Source: an uncultured Roseobacter sp. (lineage in GTDB: Bacteria; Pseudomonadota; Alphaproteobacteria; Rhodobacterales; Rhodobacteraceae). Taken from it: a stretch of DNA of 64,000 bases. Of this stretch, positions 9,639 to 18,196 are shown one piece after another. Location of the stretch: NCBI RefSeq assembly GCF_947499265.1, contig NZ_CANMNK010000006.1:62001-126000 (forward strand). The letters run 5' to 3'. Every line of letters begins with the position of its first letter. The stretch's first letter is position 1. Under the pieces are notes generated by a model. The model saw only the letters and a list, made by a program, of their open reading frames with translations. It searched no databases and had not been told where the DNA came from. A program made the translations under genes and the position numbers.

Positions 9639-10679
9639 TCATACCGTCCCAAGATCATCAAACCGCATTGTATTGACCAGGCGTTTCTTGCGGTAAGCCG
9701 AAGCTGACAGCCCGACATGTCGTTTGAAAGCGTTCCTGAAGCTGGAGGGTTCTGAATAGCCCACTTCTGCCGCGATGTCCTCGATGGCCGTGTCCGTTGT
9801 TTCCAGCATCTGCTTCGCTTCTTCGATGCGCAATGTCTGGATGTAATCCGCGGGCGACTGACCCGTGGCACTGCGAAACCGTCGCAACAGGCTGCGTTCG
9901 GTGAGCCCGGACCTTTGCGCCATGGCCGCTACCGGTTTTGGCACCGCGTAGTTATCTGCTGCCCAAATCTGGGCCTCGGCCACCACCGCGTCCTCATGCT
10001 GGCGGCCTGCAATCAGCGATGCATAGTGGAGTTGCCCCTCCGTGTGCGGCTGTAACAGATAGAGCTTCGCCATGTGTCTGGCCTCTTGCTCACCGGCAAA
10101 TCGACCGATCAGATAGAGCATCAGATCCCCCCAGGCGGAGGCCCCGCCGGCTGTGACCACGCGGTGACCTTCCCCCGCCGGAACGAGAATGCGTTCGCGT
10201 CGCAACTGAACGTCGGGAAAGGCGCGCGCCATGAAATCGCAAAAGCCCCAATGGGTCGTGGCATCCAGACCATCCAGAAGGCCGGTGGCCGCCAGCAGAA
10301 CCGAGCCGGAGCACACGGATGTGATGATGGCACCATTGGCATGGGCATCAAGGACATAGGCTGCCATTAGGTCAAATTCCGCGGGCATCGGTTGTGATGG
10401 ATCGAGGTGCAGGTCCGGCACGATGACCAGATCTGGCTGCGCGATATCGCAGAGCGCGCCGTCGGGTGTGATGACGCGGCCGTTTACATCGCTGTAGGGT
10501 TTACCATCCAGCGACAGCAGCTTTGCCGCAAAGGCGGGCGCACGCGGCTCTGCGCCATGCAGCACCTCCCAGTCGCGCCCGACCGACGCCATCACGTCAA
10601 GAATGCCGAAGACTGTTGAAGTGCCGACACAAGGCATCGCGAGCACAGCCGTCCGACAAGCCGTTGGTTCATGGGGCAT
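9639..10679 (-). CDS. GlxA-family AraC-type transcriptional regulator
   Basis: The 346-residue product has two parts. Residues 10-190 form a DJ-1/PfpI (class I glutamine amidotransferase-like) domain with a nucleophile-elbow cysteine in SVCSGSVLLAATG. Residues 225-335 form an AraC/XylS double helix-turn-helix (MAQRSGLTERSLLRRFRSATGQSP, and IAAEVGYSEPSSFRNAFKRHVG). This is the GlxA architecture, in which the amidotransferase-like domain acts as a ligand sensor rather than an enzyme. The gene diverges from the methyltransferase at 10796, with only 116 bp between, so it probably controls that gene and the monooxygenase downstream of it. The effector is unknown. Confidence 0.88.
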   Translation of the reverse strand: MPHEPTACRTAVLAMPCVGTSTVFGILDVMASVGRDWEVLHGAEPRAPAFAAKLLSLDGKPYSDVNGRVITPDGALCDIAQPDLVIVPDLHLDPSQPMPAEFDLMAAYVLDAHANGAIITSVCSGSVLLAATGLLDGLDATTHWGFCDFMARAFPDVQLRRERILVPAGEGHRVVTAGGASAWGDLMLYLIGRFAGEQEARHMAKLYLLQPHTEGQLHYASLIAGRQHEDAVVAEAQIWAADNYAVPKPVAAMAQRSGLTERSLLRRFRSATGQSPADYIQTLRIEEAKQMLETTDTAIEDIAAEVGYSEPSSFRNAFKRHVGLSASAYRKKRLVNTMRFDDLGTV

Positions 10680-10795
10680 GGGTGTGTCCGATTTTCACCG
10701 TTTCGATCTGTTGGCCGCATATCACGACTCAAAAACATCCGGCAATACCACAGTCGACAGACGGGGCATTCCGCTGCGTCGCTCGGAGCAAGATT

Positions 10796-11878
10796 ATGAC
10801 TGAACACACATCCCTGTTGCCCATTGATGAGGCCAAGGCCCAGGATTTCGCAAACCGCATGGTCGGCGCTTTGAACAGCGCTGCCTTGTCCCTGATGACG
10901 TCGCTGGGTCACCGCACCGGTCTCTTTGACACCCTCTCGGCGCTGCCTGGCGCGACCTCGCAGGAGCTGTCTGACCAAGCTGGTCTGGCGGAGCGATACG
11001 TTCGCGAATGGCTTGGCGTGATGGTCACGTCAGACGTGGTTGAATACGATCCGCAGAAGCGGTCTTTCACGTTACCACCCGAGCACGCGGCGTTTCTGAC
11101 GCGCGCCGCAACGCCCAACAACATTGCAGTGACCAGCCAGTTCATCGGCGTTGCCGCCGCGGTCGAAGAGGAGATGCTGGCGCGCTTTCAGGACGGAAAC
11201 GGCACGCATTATCACCACTATGATCGGTTTCATGCGGTCATGGCAGAGGACAGCGCGCAAACCGTGGGCGCTGCCCTGATGGATCATATTCTGCCAATTG
11301 TGCCGGGTCTCCGTGACAGGTTGCAGGCGGGCATCGATGTCGTTGACGTCGGGTGTGGCGGTGGCCGCGCGATGCTGCTGCTGGCTCAGAAGTTTCCGGC
11401 CAGCCGCTTTACCGGGATCGATCTATGCGCGGACGCTTTTGCGGACAGCGCTGCGGAAGCAAAGCGGCTAGGCCTTACAAACCTGACCTTCAGGGCGCAG
11501 GATCTGGCCGAGGTCGACACGCTGGGACCATGTGACCTGATCACTGCCTTCGATGCGGTGCATGATCAACGCGATCCACAGGGTCTGCTGGATCTGATTT
11601 TCAGATCGTTGAAACCCGGCGGGCTTCTTCTGATGCAGGATATTGGCGGGTCGCGTGATCTGGAGATCAACAAGGAAAATCCCTTTGCGCCGCTGCTTTA
11701 TACAATTTCCCTGATGCATTGCACGCCGATTTCGGTGGGGCAGGGCGGACCGGGGCTTGGGGCCATGTGGGGCGTTGAGACGGCGCAGGAATTCCTGGCA
11801 TCCGCTGGCTTCCAGCAGGTCGATATGCAGCGCCTGCAGCATGACCCAATCAACGCCTATTTCATCGCGCGAAGGTGA
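10796..11878 (+). CDS. Class I SAM-dependent methyltransferase with N-terminal winged helix
   Basis: I place the start at ATG 10796 (GGAG 7 bases upstream). An in-frame start at 10523 would run through the divergent regulator gene and gives a meaningless N-terminus. The 360-residue product has an N-terminal winged-helix-like region (about residues 25-110, SLGHRTGLFDTLSALPGATSQELSDQAGL, an O-methyltransferase dimerisation type). The Rossmann fold has motif I VVDVGCGGGRAML near residue 181, the acidic ribose-binding end of strand 2 (FTGIDLC) and motif IV-like DLITAFDAVHD. It is followed at 26 bp by a flavin monooxygenase and preceded by a divergent GlxA regulator. Small-molecule methylation is likely; the substrate is unknown. 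Confidence 0.85.
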   Translation: MTEHTSLLPIDEAKAQDFANRMVGALNSAALSLMTSLGHRTGLFDTLSALPGATSQELSDQAGLAERYVREWLGVMVTSDVVEYDPQKRSFTLPPEHAAFLTRAATPNNIAVTSQFIGVAAAVEEEMLARFQDGNGTHYHHYDRFHAVMAEDSAQTVGAALMDHILPIVPGLRDRLQAGIDVVDVGCGGGRAMLLLAQKFPASRFTGIDLCADAFADSAAEAKRLGLTNLTFRAQDLAEVDTLGPCDLITAFDAVHDQRDPQGLLDLIFRSLKPGGLLLMQDIGGSRDLEINKENPFAPLLYTISLMHCTPISVGQGGPGLGAMWGVETAQEFLASAGFQQVDMQRLQHDPINAYFIARR

Positions 11879-11904
11879 CGCCGTTCTGAGTGAGGAGAGT
11901 ACCA

Positions 11905-13131
11905 GTGACAGAAGATTTCAAGAACAGCGCAATTGTGATCGGTGCGGGCTTGTCGGGCCTGGCCGTGGCAAAAGAACTCCGCGCGCGCGACATTCCGGTG
12001 AAGATCCTGGAGGCGCAGAATCAGGTGGCTGACCCGTGGCGGTCGCGGCATCCACAATTGCGGCTGAACATCCACCGGCATTACGCCGCTCTGCCCGGCA
12101 AGAAGATGACACGGGCGGATGGCACCTTTGTGCGCCGAGACACGGTGGTGCAATTCCTTGAGGAATACGCGCATGATCTGGATGTAGATATCCATTTTGG
12201 CGAATCCGTCAGCGCAGTCGAGCGCGCCTGGGGCGGTTGGCAGGTGGTCACCAACCGGGGCGTGCATCGGGCGGCTTATCTGATCGTCGCCACAGGTCGG
12301 GAGCGGTTGCCGGTGATTCCGGTCTGGCCTGGCATTGAAGACTTCGGGGGCGCGGTGATCCACGCAGCCGACTTTGCAGATCCGCGATCCTACGATGGCA
12401 AACGGGTGCTTGTGGTGGGGGCAGGAAACTCCGGCACCGACGTGCTCAACCACCTGTCGCGCAGCGCGCCGTCAAAGGTTTGGGTGTCGCTGCGGCACGG
12501 GCCATCGATCCTGCCCACGCGGGTTTTCGGGTTCCCATTGCATCGGTTGGCGGGGCTTTTTCTGCACGTCCCAAAATGGTCGCTGGATCCGCTTTTTGCC
12601 GCGATCCAATGGCTGGCCTTTGGCAATCTTCGCAGTCATGGGATGCGGCGCCATGTCTTGGGCGGCGGGACGCGCATGCTGCGTGAGGGGGTGACTTTTG
12701 CCCTTGATGACGGGTTCGTTGCCGCGCTGAAATCCGGTCGGGTCGAAGCGGTGGCGGAGACCGTCGGATTTACGCCGAACGCCGTAAAGCTCGCTGATGG
12801 GCGGAAGATTCTCGCCGACGTGGTGATCTGCGCGACCGGCTACGCGACCGGGTTGGCGCCATTGTTCGAAAAATTTGGTGTTCTGGATGCCGAAGGGAGG
12901 CCTCTGCACCCCACTGGTGAGCCTGATGAGAATTGCCCGGGCCTGTGGTTCACGGGGTACAGAACTCATTTCAAAGGGTTTTTCCATAGAGCAAGCGTAG
13001 GCGCGCAACGCATTGCAGAGGCAATTAGCGCGTCTGAAAAAAAATTATCGACCGTGAACCGCGTCACATACGGCGCGAACGACTTGGCGCTAAAGGCGCT
13101 CAATGTGAATGGAGTTAACGATGACCAGTAA
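11905..13131 (+). CDS. Flavin-containing monooxygenase-type NAD(P)/FAD oxidoreductase
   Basis: A 408-residue flavoprotein with two dinucleotide-binding sites: VIGAGLSGLAVA at residues 11-22 for FAD, and VLVVGAGNSGTD near 168 for NAD(P)H. The motif ATGYATGLAPLF near 310 is the family ATG signature. The arrangement matches bacterial relatives of YUCCA/FMO and Baeyer-Villiger enzymes, which oxygenate carbonyl or heteroatom substrates. A GTG at 11905 is preceded by GAGGAGAG at the right spacing, so it is preferred over the GTG at 11890. It likely forms an operon with the methyltransferase 26 bp upstream. Its 3' end overlaps the DUF1127 gene. The substrate cannot be read from the sequence. Confidence 0.85.
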   Translation: MTEDFKNSAIVIGAGLSGLAVAKELRARDIPVKILEAQNQVADPWRSRHPQLRLNIHRHYAALPGKKMTRADGTFVRRDTVVQFLEEYAHDLDVDIHFGESVSAVERAWGGWQVVTNRGVHRAAYLIVATGRERLPVIPVWPGIEDFGGAVIHAADFADPRSYDGKRVLVVGAGNSGTDVLNHLSRSAPSKVWVSLRHGPSILPTRVFGFPLHRLAGLFLHVPKWSLDPLFAAIQWLAFGNLRSHGMRRHVLGGGTRMLREGVTFALDDGFVAALKSGRVEAVAETVGFTPNAVKLADGRKILADVVICATGYATGLAPLFEKFGVLDAEGRPLHPTGEPDENCPGLWFTGYRTHFKGFFHRASVGAQRIAEAISASEKKLSTVNRVTYGANDLALKALNVNGVNDDQ

Positions 13132-13321
13132 AGTTATGAACCGCTTGGTACCGCACAGACCGGGCCTGCGAAAGATTCTGCAAAAATGGGTAGCAGACCT
13201 GCGCCAACGACGTGAACTGCGTGCCCTTGATGATTTGCCCGACCACCTGTTGCGGGACATGGGGTTGGACCATCACACCCGCGCAGAACGCAACCGGTTC
13301 GGTCGCGATCTCTGGAACTGA
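13121..13321 (+). CDS. DUF1127 small protein
   Basis: A 66-residue basic protein ending in the DUF1127 signature: RQRRELRALDDLPDHLLRDMGL, then a short arginine-rich tail. Members are abundant in alphaproteobacteria; some are RNA-associated regulators of stress, phosphate or small-RNA responses. The ATG at 13121 has GGAG 6-7 bases upstream and overlaps the 3' end of the monooxygenase gene by 11 bp, so the two may be translationally coupled. An in-frame ATG at 13109 is less likely. Confidence 0.85.
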   Translation: MTSKVMNRLVPHRPGLRKILQKWVADLRQRRELRALDDLPDHLLRDMGLDHHTRAERNRFGRDLWN

Positions 13322-13352
13322 TCCAAATCTAGAAACCAAATTTGAACAAGAG

Positions 13353-14882
13353 ATGAGACCGATGCAGCACCTGCAAACCCGTCCTGCCGCCCAACTGTTC
13401 TTTCGGCGCTTTTTCACGACCGTCAGCGCAATTTCAATCATCGCGATGTCTGTAGGCGGCGTGTTTCACGCCAAGGCGGAAGAAAAGACGATGCGACCGG
13501 CACCATTAACGGATGCGGCCTTCCTCTACGATGGCGCGCCGCCGGAGGCGATGGTTTCTCTGGGCCGCGCTTTGTTTTTCGACCCCATCCTGTCCGGAAA
13601 CCAGAATATCGCCTGCGGCACCTGCCATGATCCCGCGCGCGGAAGCAGCGATGGTGTTGCCTTGTCGATTGGCGAAGGCGGAACCGGTTTTGGCCCGGAT
13701 CGGCGCACTGCGGATGGTGTTATTGAACGCATTCCGCGCAATGCGCAGGCGCTGTGGAATATTGGTGCGCGCGAATATGTCTCCATGTTTCACGACGGGC
13801 GGCTGGAGCCTGATGTCGCGGGCACCTTTGCAAGCGGGTTCTGGAGCCCCGCCCGCGAAGATTTGCCAGAAGGCTTGGATACGCTGCTCGCCGCACAGGC
13901 GATGTTCCCGGTGTTATCGCCGTCCGAGATGGCGGGGCAGAAGGGTGAAAACCCGGTTGCAACCGCTGTTGCCGAAGACCGCCTTGGTGATGCCTGGCGT
14001 CTGCTGGCCGCGCGTTTGGATGCAAATCCCGACTATCGGGCCATGTTTGACACGGCCTTTCCCGAATTGGCATCGGACACGCCTGTTTCCTTTGTCGCGG
14101 CGGCGCGGGCCTTGGCGGCGTTTCAAACCGTCGCGTTTCGATCTGATGAGAGCCCCTTCGACAGGTGGAGCGCCGGCGACGACACGGCCCTTGATGCGCA
14201 GCAGAAGCGTGGATTTGTGCTTTTTAATGGCAAAGCAGGCTGTGTGACCTGCCACTCCGGTCCCCTAATGACGGATCACGCATTTCACGCGATCGGCGTA
14301 CCGCAGGTAGGCCCCGGCAAGGGGCATGGCGCGGATACCGGCTATTGGCGGGCGTCTGGCTTCAAGGATCGGCTGGAGGATGAAGGGCGCTACCGCGTCA
14401 CTTTTGAAGAAGCCGACCTTTTCGCCTTTCGCACGCCCAGCCTGCGCAACGTCGCGCTGACCGGCCCGTGGGGGCACAATGGTGCCTTTGGTGATCTGGA
14501 GGCGATGGTGCGTCACCACCTCGACAGCACCGCGTCACTGCATGCCTACGATGTCGCCGAGGCGAGATTGCTACCGCTAGATCAGGTGATCGAGGCGAAA
14601 GGTGAAGGATCAAAGCTGCTCTTTCCGCTGGTCGATGCGAAGCGCCGCGCGGCGTTTGATCTGCGTGACACCTGGGTGCACCGATCCGACAACCTGCGCC
14701 ACCGGATTGCTGCTGCAGCGCAGATCGATCCGGTGGCGCTGGAGGATGAGGAGGTTGATGCCTTGATGGCCTTCCTGCACAGCCTGACAGATCCGACGGC
14801 AATTGACCGCACACATCTCATACCTGCGCGCGTTCCCTCCGGTCTGCCACCGCAACCCGCCGCTTCGCAGGATGTGCCCTAA
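13353..14882 (+). CDS. Diheme cytochrome c peroxidase/MauG-family protein
   Basis: The ATG at 13353 gives 509 residues; an alternative ATG lies at 13362. A signal peptide (FFTTVSAISIIAMSVGGVFHAKA) leads to the periplasm. Two c-type heme motifs are present: CGTCH near residue 86 and CVTCH near residue 296. This and the length match the CcpA/MauG superfamily (FDPILSGNQNIACGTCHDP; FNGKAGCVTCHSGP; FRTPSLRNVALTGPWGHNGAF). Members either reduce hydrogen peroxide or, like MauG, use a high-valent diheme state to modify another protein. I cannot assign the axial ligands. The next gene encodes a secreted protein that could be its partner, though a hairpin lies between them. Confidence 0.88.
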   Translation: MRPMQHLQTRPAAQLFFRRFFTTVSAISIIAMSVGGVFHAKAEEKTMRPAPLTDAAFLYDGAPPEAMVSLGRALFFDPILSGNQNIACGTCHDPARGSSDGVALSIGEGGTGFGPDRRTADGVIERIPRNAQALWNIGAREYVSMFHDGRLEPDVAGTFASGFWSPAREDLPEGLDTLLAAQAMFPVLSPSEMAGQKGENPVATAVAEDRLGDAWRLLAARLDANPDYRAMFDTAFPELASDTPVSFVAAARALAAFQTVAFRSDESPFDRWSAGDDTALDAQQKRGFVLFNGKAGCVTCHSGPLMTDHAFHAIGVPQVGPGKGHGADTGYWRASGFKDRLEDEGRYRVTFEEADLFAFRTPSLRNVALTGPWGHNGAFGDLEAMVRHHLDSTASLHAYDVAEARLLPLDQVIEAKGEGSKLLFPLVDAKRRAAFDLRDTWVHRSDNLRHRIAAAAQIDPVALEDEEVDALMAFLHSLTDPTAIDRTHLIPARVPSGLPPQPAASQDVP

Positions 14883-14996
14883 GGCGACCGATCTGTTTTG
14901 AACACGCACTCTGACCCCGAATGGTCCCGGATCGATGGCTTACATCTGACCCGGGACGTGCCGACAGCCCAAAACACCCGCTGCTGGCTTTCACCT

Positions 14997-15030
14997 GGCC
15001 CGATCTCATCCCTTTCGGATCGGGCCGTTT
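14997..15030 (+). terminator. Hairpin between MauG-type gene and secreted protein gene
   Basis: Perfect 9-bp arms, GGCCCGATC and GATCGGGCC, enclose 12 bases and are followed by GTTTTCC. It lies about 115 bp after the cytochrome stop and 46 bp before the next start, so it is either a terminator or part of the next gene's leader. Confidence 0.5.
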
Positions 15031-15075
15031 TCCAAAAAGGCAATTTCGCCAAATCAACTTATGAAGGACTGAAAA

Positions 15076-15849
15076 ATGCATAAATCTCTCTTCTCCGGCG
15101 CGTCGCTACTGGTTCTTGCAACGGCGGCCCTGGCTGCGGATAAAGCTGAGCTCGAATTCGATTCCGGGGTTCCGGTTGGGTCGGTCGCAAACACCTCGGC
15201 GACGCTGGCCACATCCGCCGCGCCTGAACACATGACCCTGAGTTTCATTTTCCACATTGATGAAGGCATGGCAGAGCAGGACGTCTTCTACGAAAAAGTG
15301 CCGGGCTCGGGTGAGGTGTTCCGCCCAACGGCGGCCACCCGCGATATGGAGGCCCCCCTCTATGCACCGGCGGTTCCTGTTGCCCATAATTTCCTGGATA
15401 CCACGGACACGGGCCCCTATCCGAAAGGTCCTGCGCTGGGCATCACACTGGGTGAGTGGTTTGCGGCCAAAGGCGCAGGCACCTACACCTGCGAGGACGG
15501 CGTCGGTGAGGTGGATTTCGCCTTCGAAAACCTCGTGCCGAATGGTGTCTATACGATGTGGCATGATTTCATGGTGTGGCCGCCGACAGAACCGTTCATC
15601 GGCACCTACGATCTGCCTTTTGGCGCACGCGATGGATCGGAAAACGTCTTTGTCGCAGAGGCGGACGGGTCGGCGAAATTCATGCGGACGATCTCACCCT
15701 GTCTGCAGCTTACCGGAGAGCACCTCATGGCCGATCTTGCGGTGGCGTGGCATTCAGACGGTCAGACCTACGGGCCGCTGACCGGCGAATTCTCCACCGT
15801 CACACATGTGCAGATGTATGTCGGCCTGCCCAAGCGCGCGGGCATGTAG
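15076..15849 (+). CDS. Secreted protein of unknown function next to a MauG-type enzyme
   Basis: The 257-residue product has a clear signal peptide (MHKSLFSGASLLVLATAALA, cleaved before ADKAE). The mature part is rich in beta-strand-like segments and aromatic residues: MTLSFIFHIDEGM, then YTMWHDFMVWPPTEPF and THVQMYVGLPKRAGM. It has two cysteines (TYTCEDG and ISPCLQL) that could form a disulfide. I do not recognise a family. Its position behind a diheme MauG/CcpA-type gene makes a partner or substrate role conceivable, but the hairpin at 14997-15030 means the two may be transcribed separately. A terminator-like hairpin starts 11 bp after the stop. Confidence 0.7.
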   Translation: MHKSLFSGASLLVLATAALAADKAELEFDSGVPVGSVANTSATLATSAAPEHMTLSFIFHIDEGMAEQDVFYEKVPGSGEVFRPTAATRDMEAPLYAPAVPVAHNFLDTTDTGPYPKGPALGITLGEWFAAKGAGTYTCEDGVGEVDFAFENLVPNGVYTMWHDFMVWPPTEPFIGTYDLPFGARDGSENVFVAEADGSAKFMRTISPCLQLTGEHLMADLAVAWHSDGQTYGPLTGEFSTVTHVQMYVGLPKRAGM

Positions 15850-15859
15850 CTGCAGGTTT

Positions 15860-15883
15860 CGGGGCGGTAAATGTGCCGCCCCG
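15860..15883 (+). terminator. Terminator-like hairpin between convergent genes
   Basis: CGGGGCGG and CCGCCCCG form a perfect 8-bp stem around an 8-base loop. It lies 11 bp after the secreted protein's stop and before the convergent tcuA. There is no clear T-run, so termination efficiency is uncertain. Confidence 0.45.
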
Positions 15884-16009
15884 GTGTCCTGACAAACTGC
15901 AAGGTGGTGGGCTTTGCGACGATGATCGAAGATCATTTGCACTCAAAACGCGCAAGCCAACGACATCCATTCCCAACCCCATGCAATTGACTGTTTGGAT
16001 AAATTCGGC

Positions 16010-17482
16010 TCAGGTGCCTCGGGCGGCGCCGTCCCCGGCGCGGCGCCCGAAAACGGCCCCCGAGGTCAGGCCGGACCCGCCGGGGTAACCTTCAAAGAAA
16101 ACGCCGCCAACCATTTCGCCGCAGGCGTATAAGCCGGGAATTGCGTTTCCGTCCCCGCTCATAACCGCCCCTTGCTCAGACACTTTAAGGCCGCCATAGG
16201 TGAAGGTGATGCCACCGGTGACCGGGTAGGCCTTGAACGGTGGGGTGTCGAGCTTTTGCGCCCAGTTGGATTTCGGCAGGTCGAGGCCAATCGTGTTCTT
16301 GCCGTCAAGGGTCGTGGGGTCAAAGGTGACCTCCTCGTTTACCGAAGCATTAAAAGCCGCCACCGTCTCTAACGCCCGGGTTTGGTCTACGCCGTCCATC
16401 TTGGCGCAAAGTTCCTCCAGCGTGTCCGCCTGCACGAAATGGGCATCATGGAACCGGTACTCCGCATAGAGTAAATCATCGACCTTTGCGTCGAAAACCT
16501 GCCAGGCGAAATGGCCTGGCTGCTCCAGCACCGCCTTGCCGAATTGCGCATAGGTGTAGTTGCGGAAATTCTCGCCCTCATCGACAAAGCGCGCACCCTT
16601 GGCGTTCAACATCACGCCCAGAAAGTAGCAGATCTTGCGGTAATTCTTGCGCTCAGAGGGGGGCAGGGACAGGCCGCCATAGTCCGCCATGTGCAAATCC
16701 ATCGGTGTGGCGTGGCAACCGGCGTAGAGCCCATATTGCATTGCCCCGACCCTGCCAGCCATCACCAGACCGTCGCCGGTGTTATGAGGGGTACCGCGCA
16801 CCTTTGCCTTGTCCCAATGCCCGCCCATCAGTTCCGCGCGCATGTCGGCACTGGCCTCAAACCCACCGCAGGCCAGTATGACGGCATCCGCGTGCAGCAC
16901 CCCACCGCCGGTCTCGACACCGCAAACACGTCCATCCTCCATGATCAGACCGGTGACCGCGCTGTCGTACCTGATCTCCCCGCCCAGTCGTTCGAAGGCA
17001 GCCAGTTCCATATCAAAAAGCCCGACGCCTTCGTTTTCGGTCGCAAGCGTCAGCCCACCCCAGAACACATGCCGCCCATTCTTCTCAAAACTCTGACGGC
17101 TGTAGATCGGTTCGAATTTGACACCATGATGTCCAAGCCATTGCATCGTCGGAAGGCTTTCTGCGATCAGGCTTTCCTGTTCCTCGGACAGGGCGCGCCC
17201 GCCGTTGAAGGCCAAGAGGTCACTGGCGAATTTGTCCCTTGTGTAACCCCCGAAATCGGTCACAGAGAGTTTCGGATCATCGGGGTCCTTGAGCAACGGC
17301 AGCAGGTCATCGGCGCTGTCATAGGCAAATCGCATCGCGCCCGCGGTATATTTGGTATTGCCACCGGCGAGCGTTTCATCCGCCTTTTCCAGCATCAGGA
17401 CCTTTGCGCCGGCTTCACAGGCGGCGATGCCAGCGCAGAGGGCGGCATTGCCCGATCCAACAACGATGACTTGCTTTGACAT
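16010..17482 (-). CDS. tcuA: FAD-dependent tricarballylate dehydrogenase
   Basis: A 490-residue flavoprotein of the fumarate reductase/succinate dehydrogenase type. VIVVGSGNAALCAGIAACEAG at the N-terminus binds FAD, and GGNTKYTAGAMRFAYDS is the TcuA-type substrate-loop signature. The C-terminus has the FAD-binding GLYACGEMVGGVFFEGYPGG. TcuA oxidises tricarballylate to cis-aconitate. The start has GAGGAGAG 6 bases upstream. A GTATAC-type operator lies 29 bp before the ATG, and a GntR regulator is divergent. No TcuB-like iron-sulfur/heme protein, which re-oxidises the flavin in the known system, is seen nearby, so either the acceptor is encoded elsewhere or the substrate differs. Confidence 0.85.
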   Translation of the reverse strand: MSKQVIVVGSGNAALCAGIAACEAGAKVLMLEKADETLAGGNTKYTAGAMRFAYDSADDLLPLLKDPDDPKLSVTDFGGYTRDKFASDLLAFNGGRALSEEQESLIAESLPTMQWLGHHGVKFEPIYSRQSFEKNGRHVFWGGLTLATENEGVGLFDMELAAFERLGGEIRYDSAVTGLIMEDGRVCGVETGGGVLHADAVILACGGFEASADMRAELMGGHWDKAKVRGTPHNTGDGLVMAGRVGAMQYGLYAGCHATPMDLHMADYGGLSLPPSERKNYRKICYFLGVMLNAKGARFVDEGENFRNYTYAQFGKAVLEQPGHFAWQVFDAKVDDLLYAEYRFHDAHFVQADTLEELCAKMDGVDQTRALETVAAFNASVNEEVTFDPTTLDGKNTIGLDLPKSNWAQKLDTPPFKAYPVTGGITFTYGGLKVSEQGAVMSGDGNAIPGLYACGEMVGGVFFEGYPGGSGLTSGAVFGRRAGDGAARGT

Positions 17483-17510
17483 TTGCGACTCTCCTCAGTA
17501 TTGCCGTATT

Positions 17511-17526
17511 GTATCCAGACGTATAC
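17511..17526. promoter_or_regulatory. GntR operator, site 1 (GTATcC-N4-GTATAC)
   Basis: A GTATCC-AGAC-GTATAC dyad, one mismatch from a perfect 6-4-6 repeat, lies between divergent tcuA and the GntR gene. The same pattern recurs at 20425-20440. FCD-type GntR regulators commonly bind short dyads of this kind near their own genes. Confidence 0.6.
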
Positions 17527-17545
17527 AATTTGGAAAGCCATTGTC

Positions 17546-18196
17546 TTGACCACTCCTGAACCAACGGATCTTTCTCAAGGGGGCGTGGCCTTCGCCAAAA
17601 TCATGGCGGCGATCCAGGCGGGGGAATTTAAGCCAGGCGACCGGTTGCGTGAGGTCGATGTCGCGAACCGCCTGTCCCTGTCACGCACCCCGGTGCGGGA
17701 GGCATTAAGGCGGCTTGAAGCCGAAAACATCATCGAGCACCGGCCGCGTAGTGGCGCCGTGATCCGAACCCTGTCGCGGACCGAGGTGGTCGAGCTTTAT
17801 GAGATGCGCCTGGTGCTGGAAAGCACGGCGGCACGGATGGCTGCCAAACACGCTGCCGAGGCCGAGGTTGATGCGCTGGCCGCCCTGAACGCGCAGATCG
17901 CCGCCGCCGTGCAAAAACCCACGGTCGCCGCCGCGATCAACCAGCAGTTTCACCGCTCGATTCATTTGGCGGCACGCAACCGTTTCCTGTTGGAATCTGC
18001 GCGTGCGCTCAACAACGCCCTTTTGCTTCTAGGGCCCACAACGCTGGCGGATGCGGCGCGGATCCGCACGGTCGTGGATCAGCATGCGGTGATCATCGAT
18101 GCCATCCGGACCGGGGATGCCGGAGCCGCTGCCGCCGCCGCTGAAACCCATTTGCAGACGTCATTGCGCCACCGTCTCATGGTGATGTCCGCATGA
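17546..18196 (+). CDS. GntR-family (FCD-type) transcriptional regulator
   Basis: About 216 residues from a TTG at 17546 (GGAAAG 8 bases upstream). A GTG/ATG-type start at 17483 would place coding sequence across the operator. The N-terminal winged helix is clear (IMAAIQAGEFKPGDRLREVDVANRLSLSRTPVREALRRLEAENII), followed by a helical FCD ligand domain with the metal-binding pattern E-x-R near 95 and histidines in INQQFHRSIH and ETHLQTSLRHR. FCD regulators sense small organic acids, often with a bound metal. It is divergent from tcuA with an operator between, and overlaps the permease gene by 4 bp (ATGA), so all three probably respond to one tricarboxylate inducer. Confidence 0.85.
   Translation: MTTPEPTDLSQGGVAFAKIMAAIQAGEFKPGDRLREVDVANRLSLSRTPVREALRRLEAENIIEHRPRSGAVIRTLSRTEVVELYEMRLVLESTAARMAAKHAAEAEVDALAALNAQIAAAVQKPTVAAAINQQFHRSIHLAARNRFLLESARALNNALLLLGPTTLADAARIRTVVDQHAVIIDAIRTGDAGAAAAAAETHLQTSLRHRLMVMSA

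Noticed and set aside
10523-10795. N-terminal extension of the methyltransferase
   Set aside because: It is antisense to the GlxA-type regulator and contains the divergent promoter. The ATG at 10796 has a good ribosome binding site.
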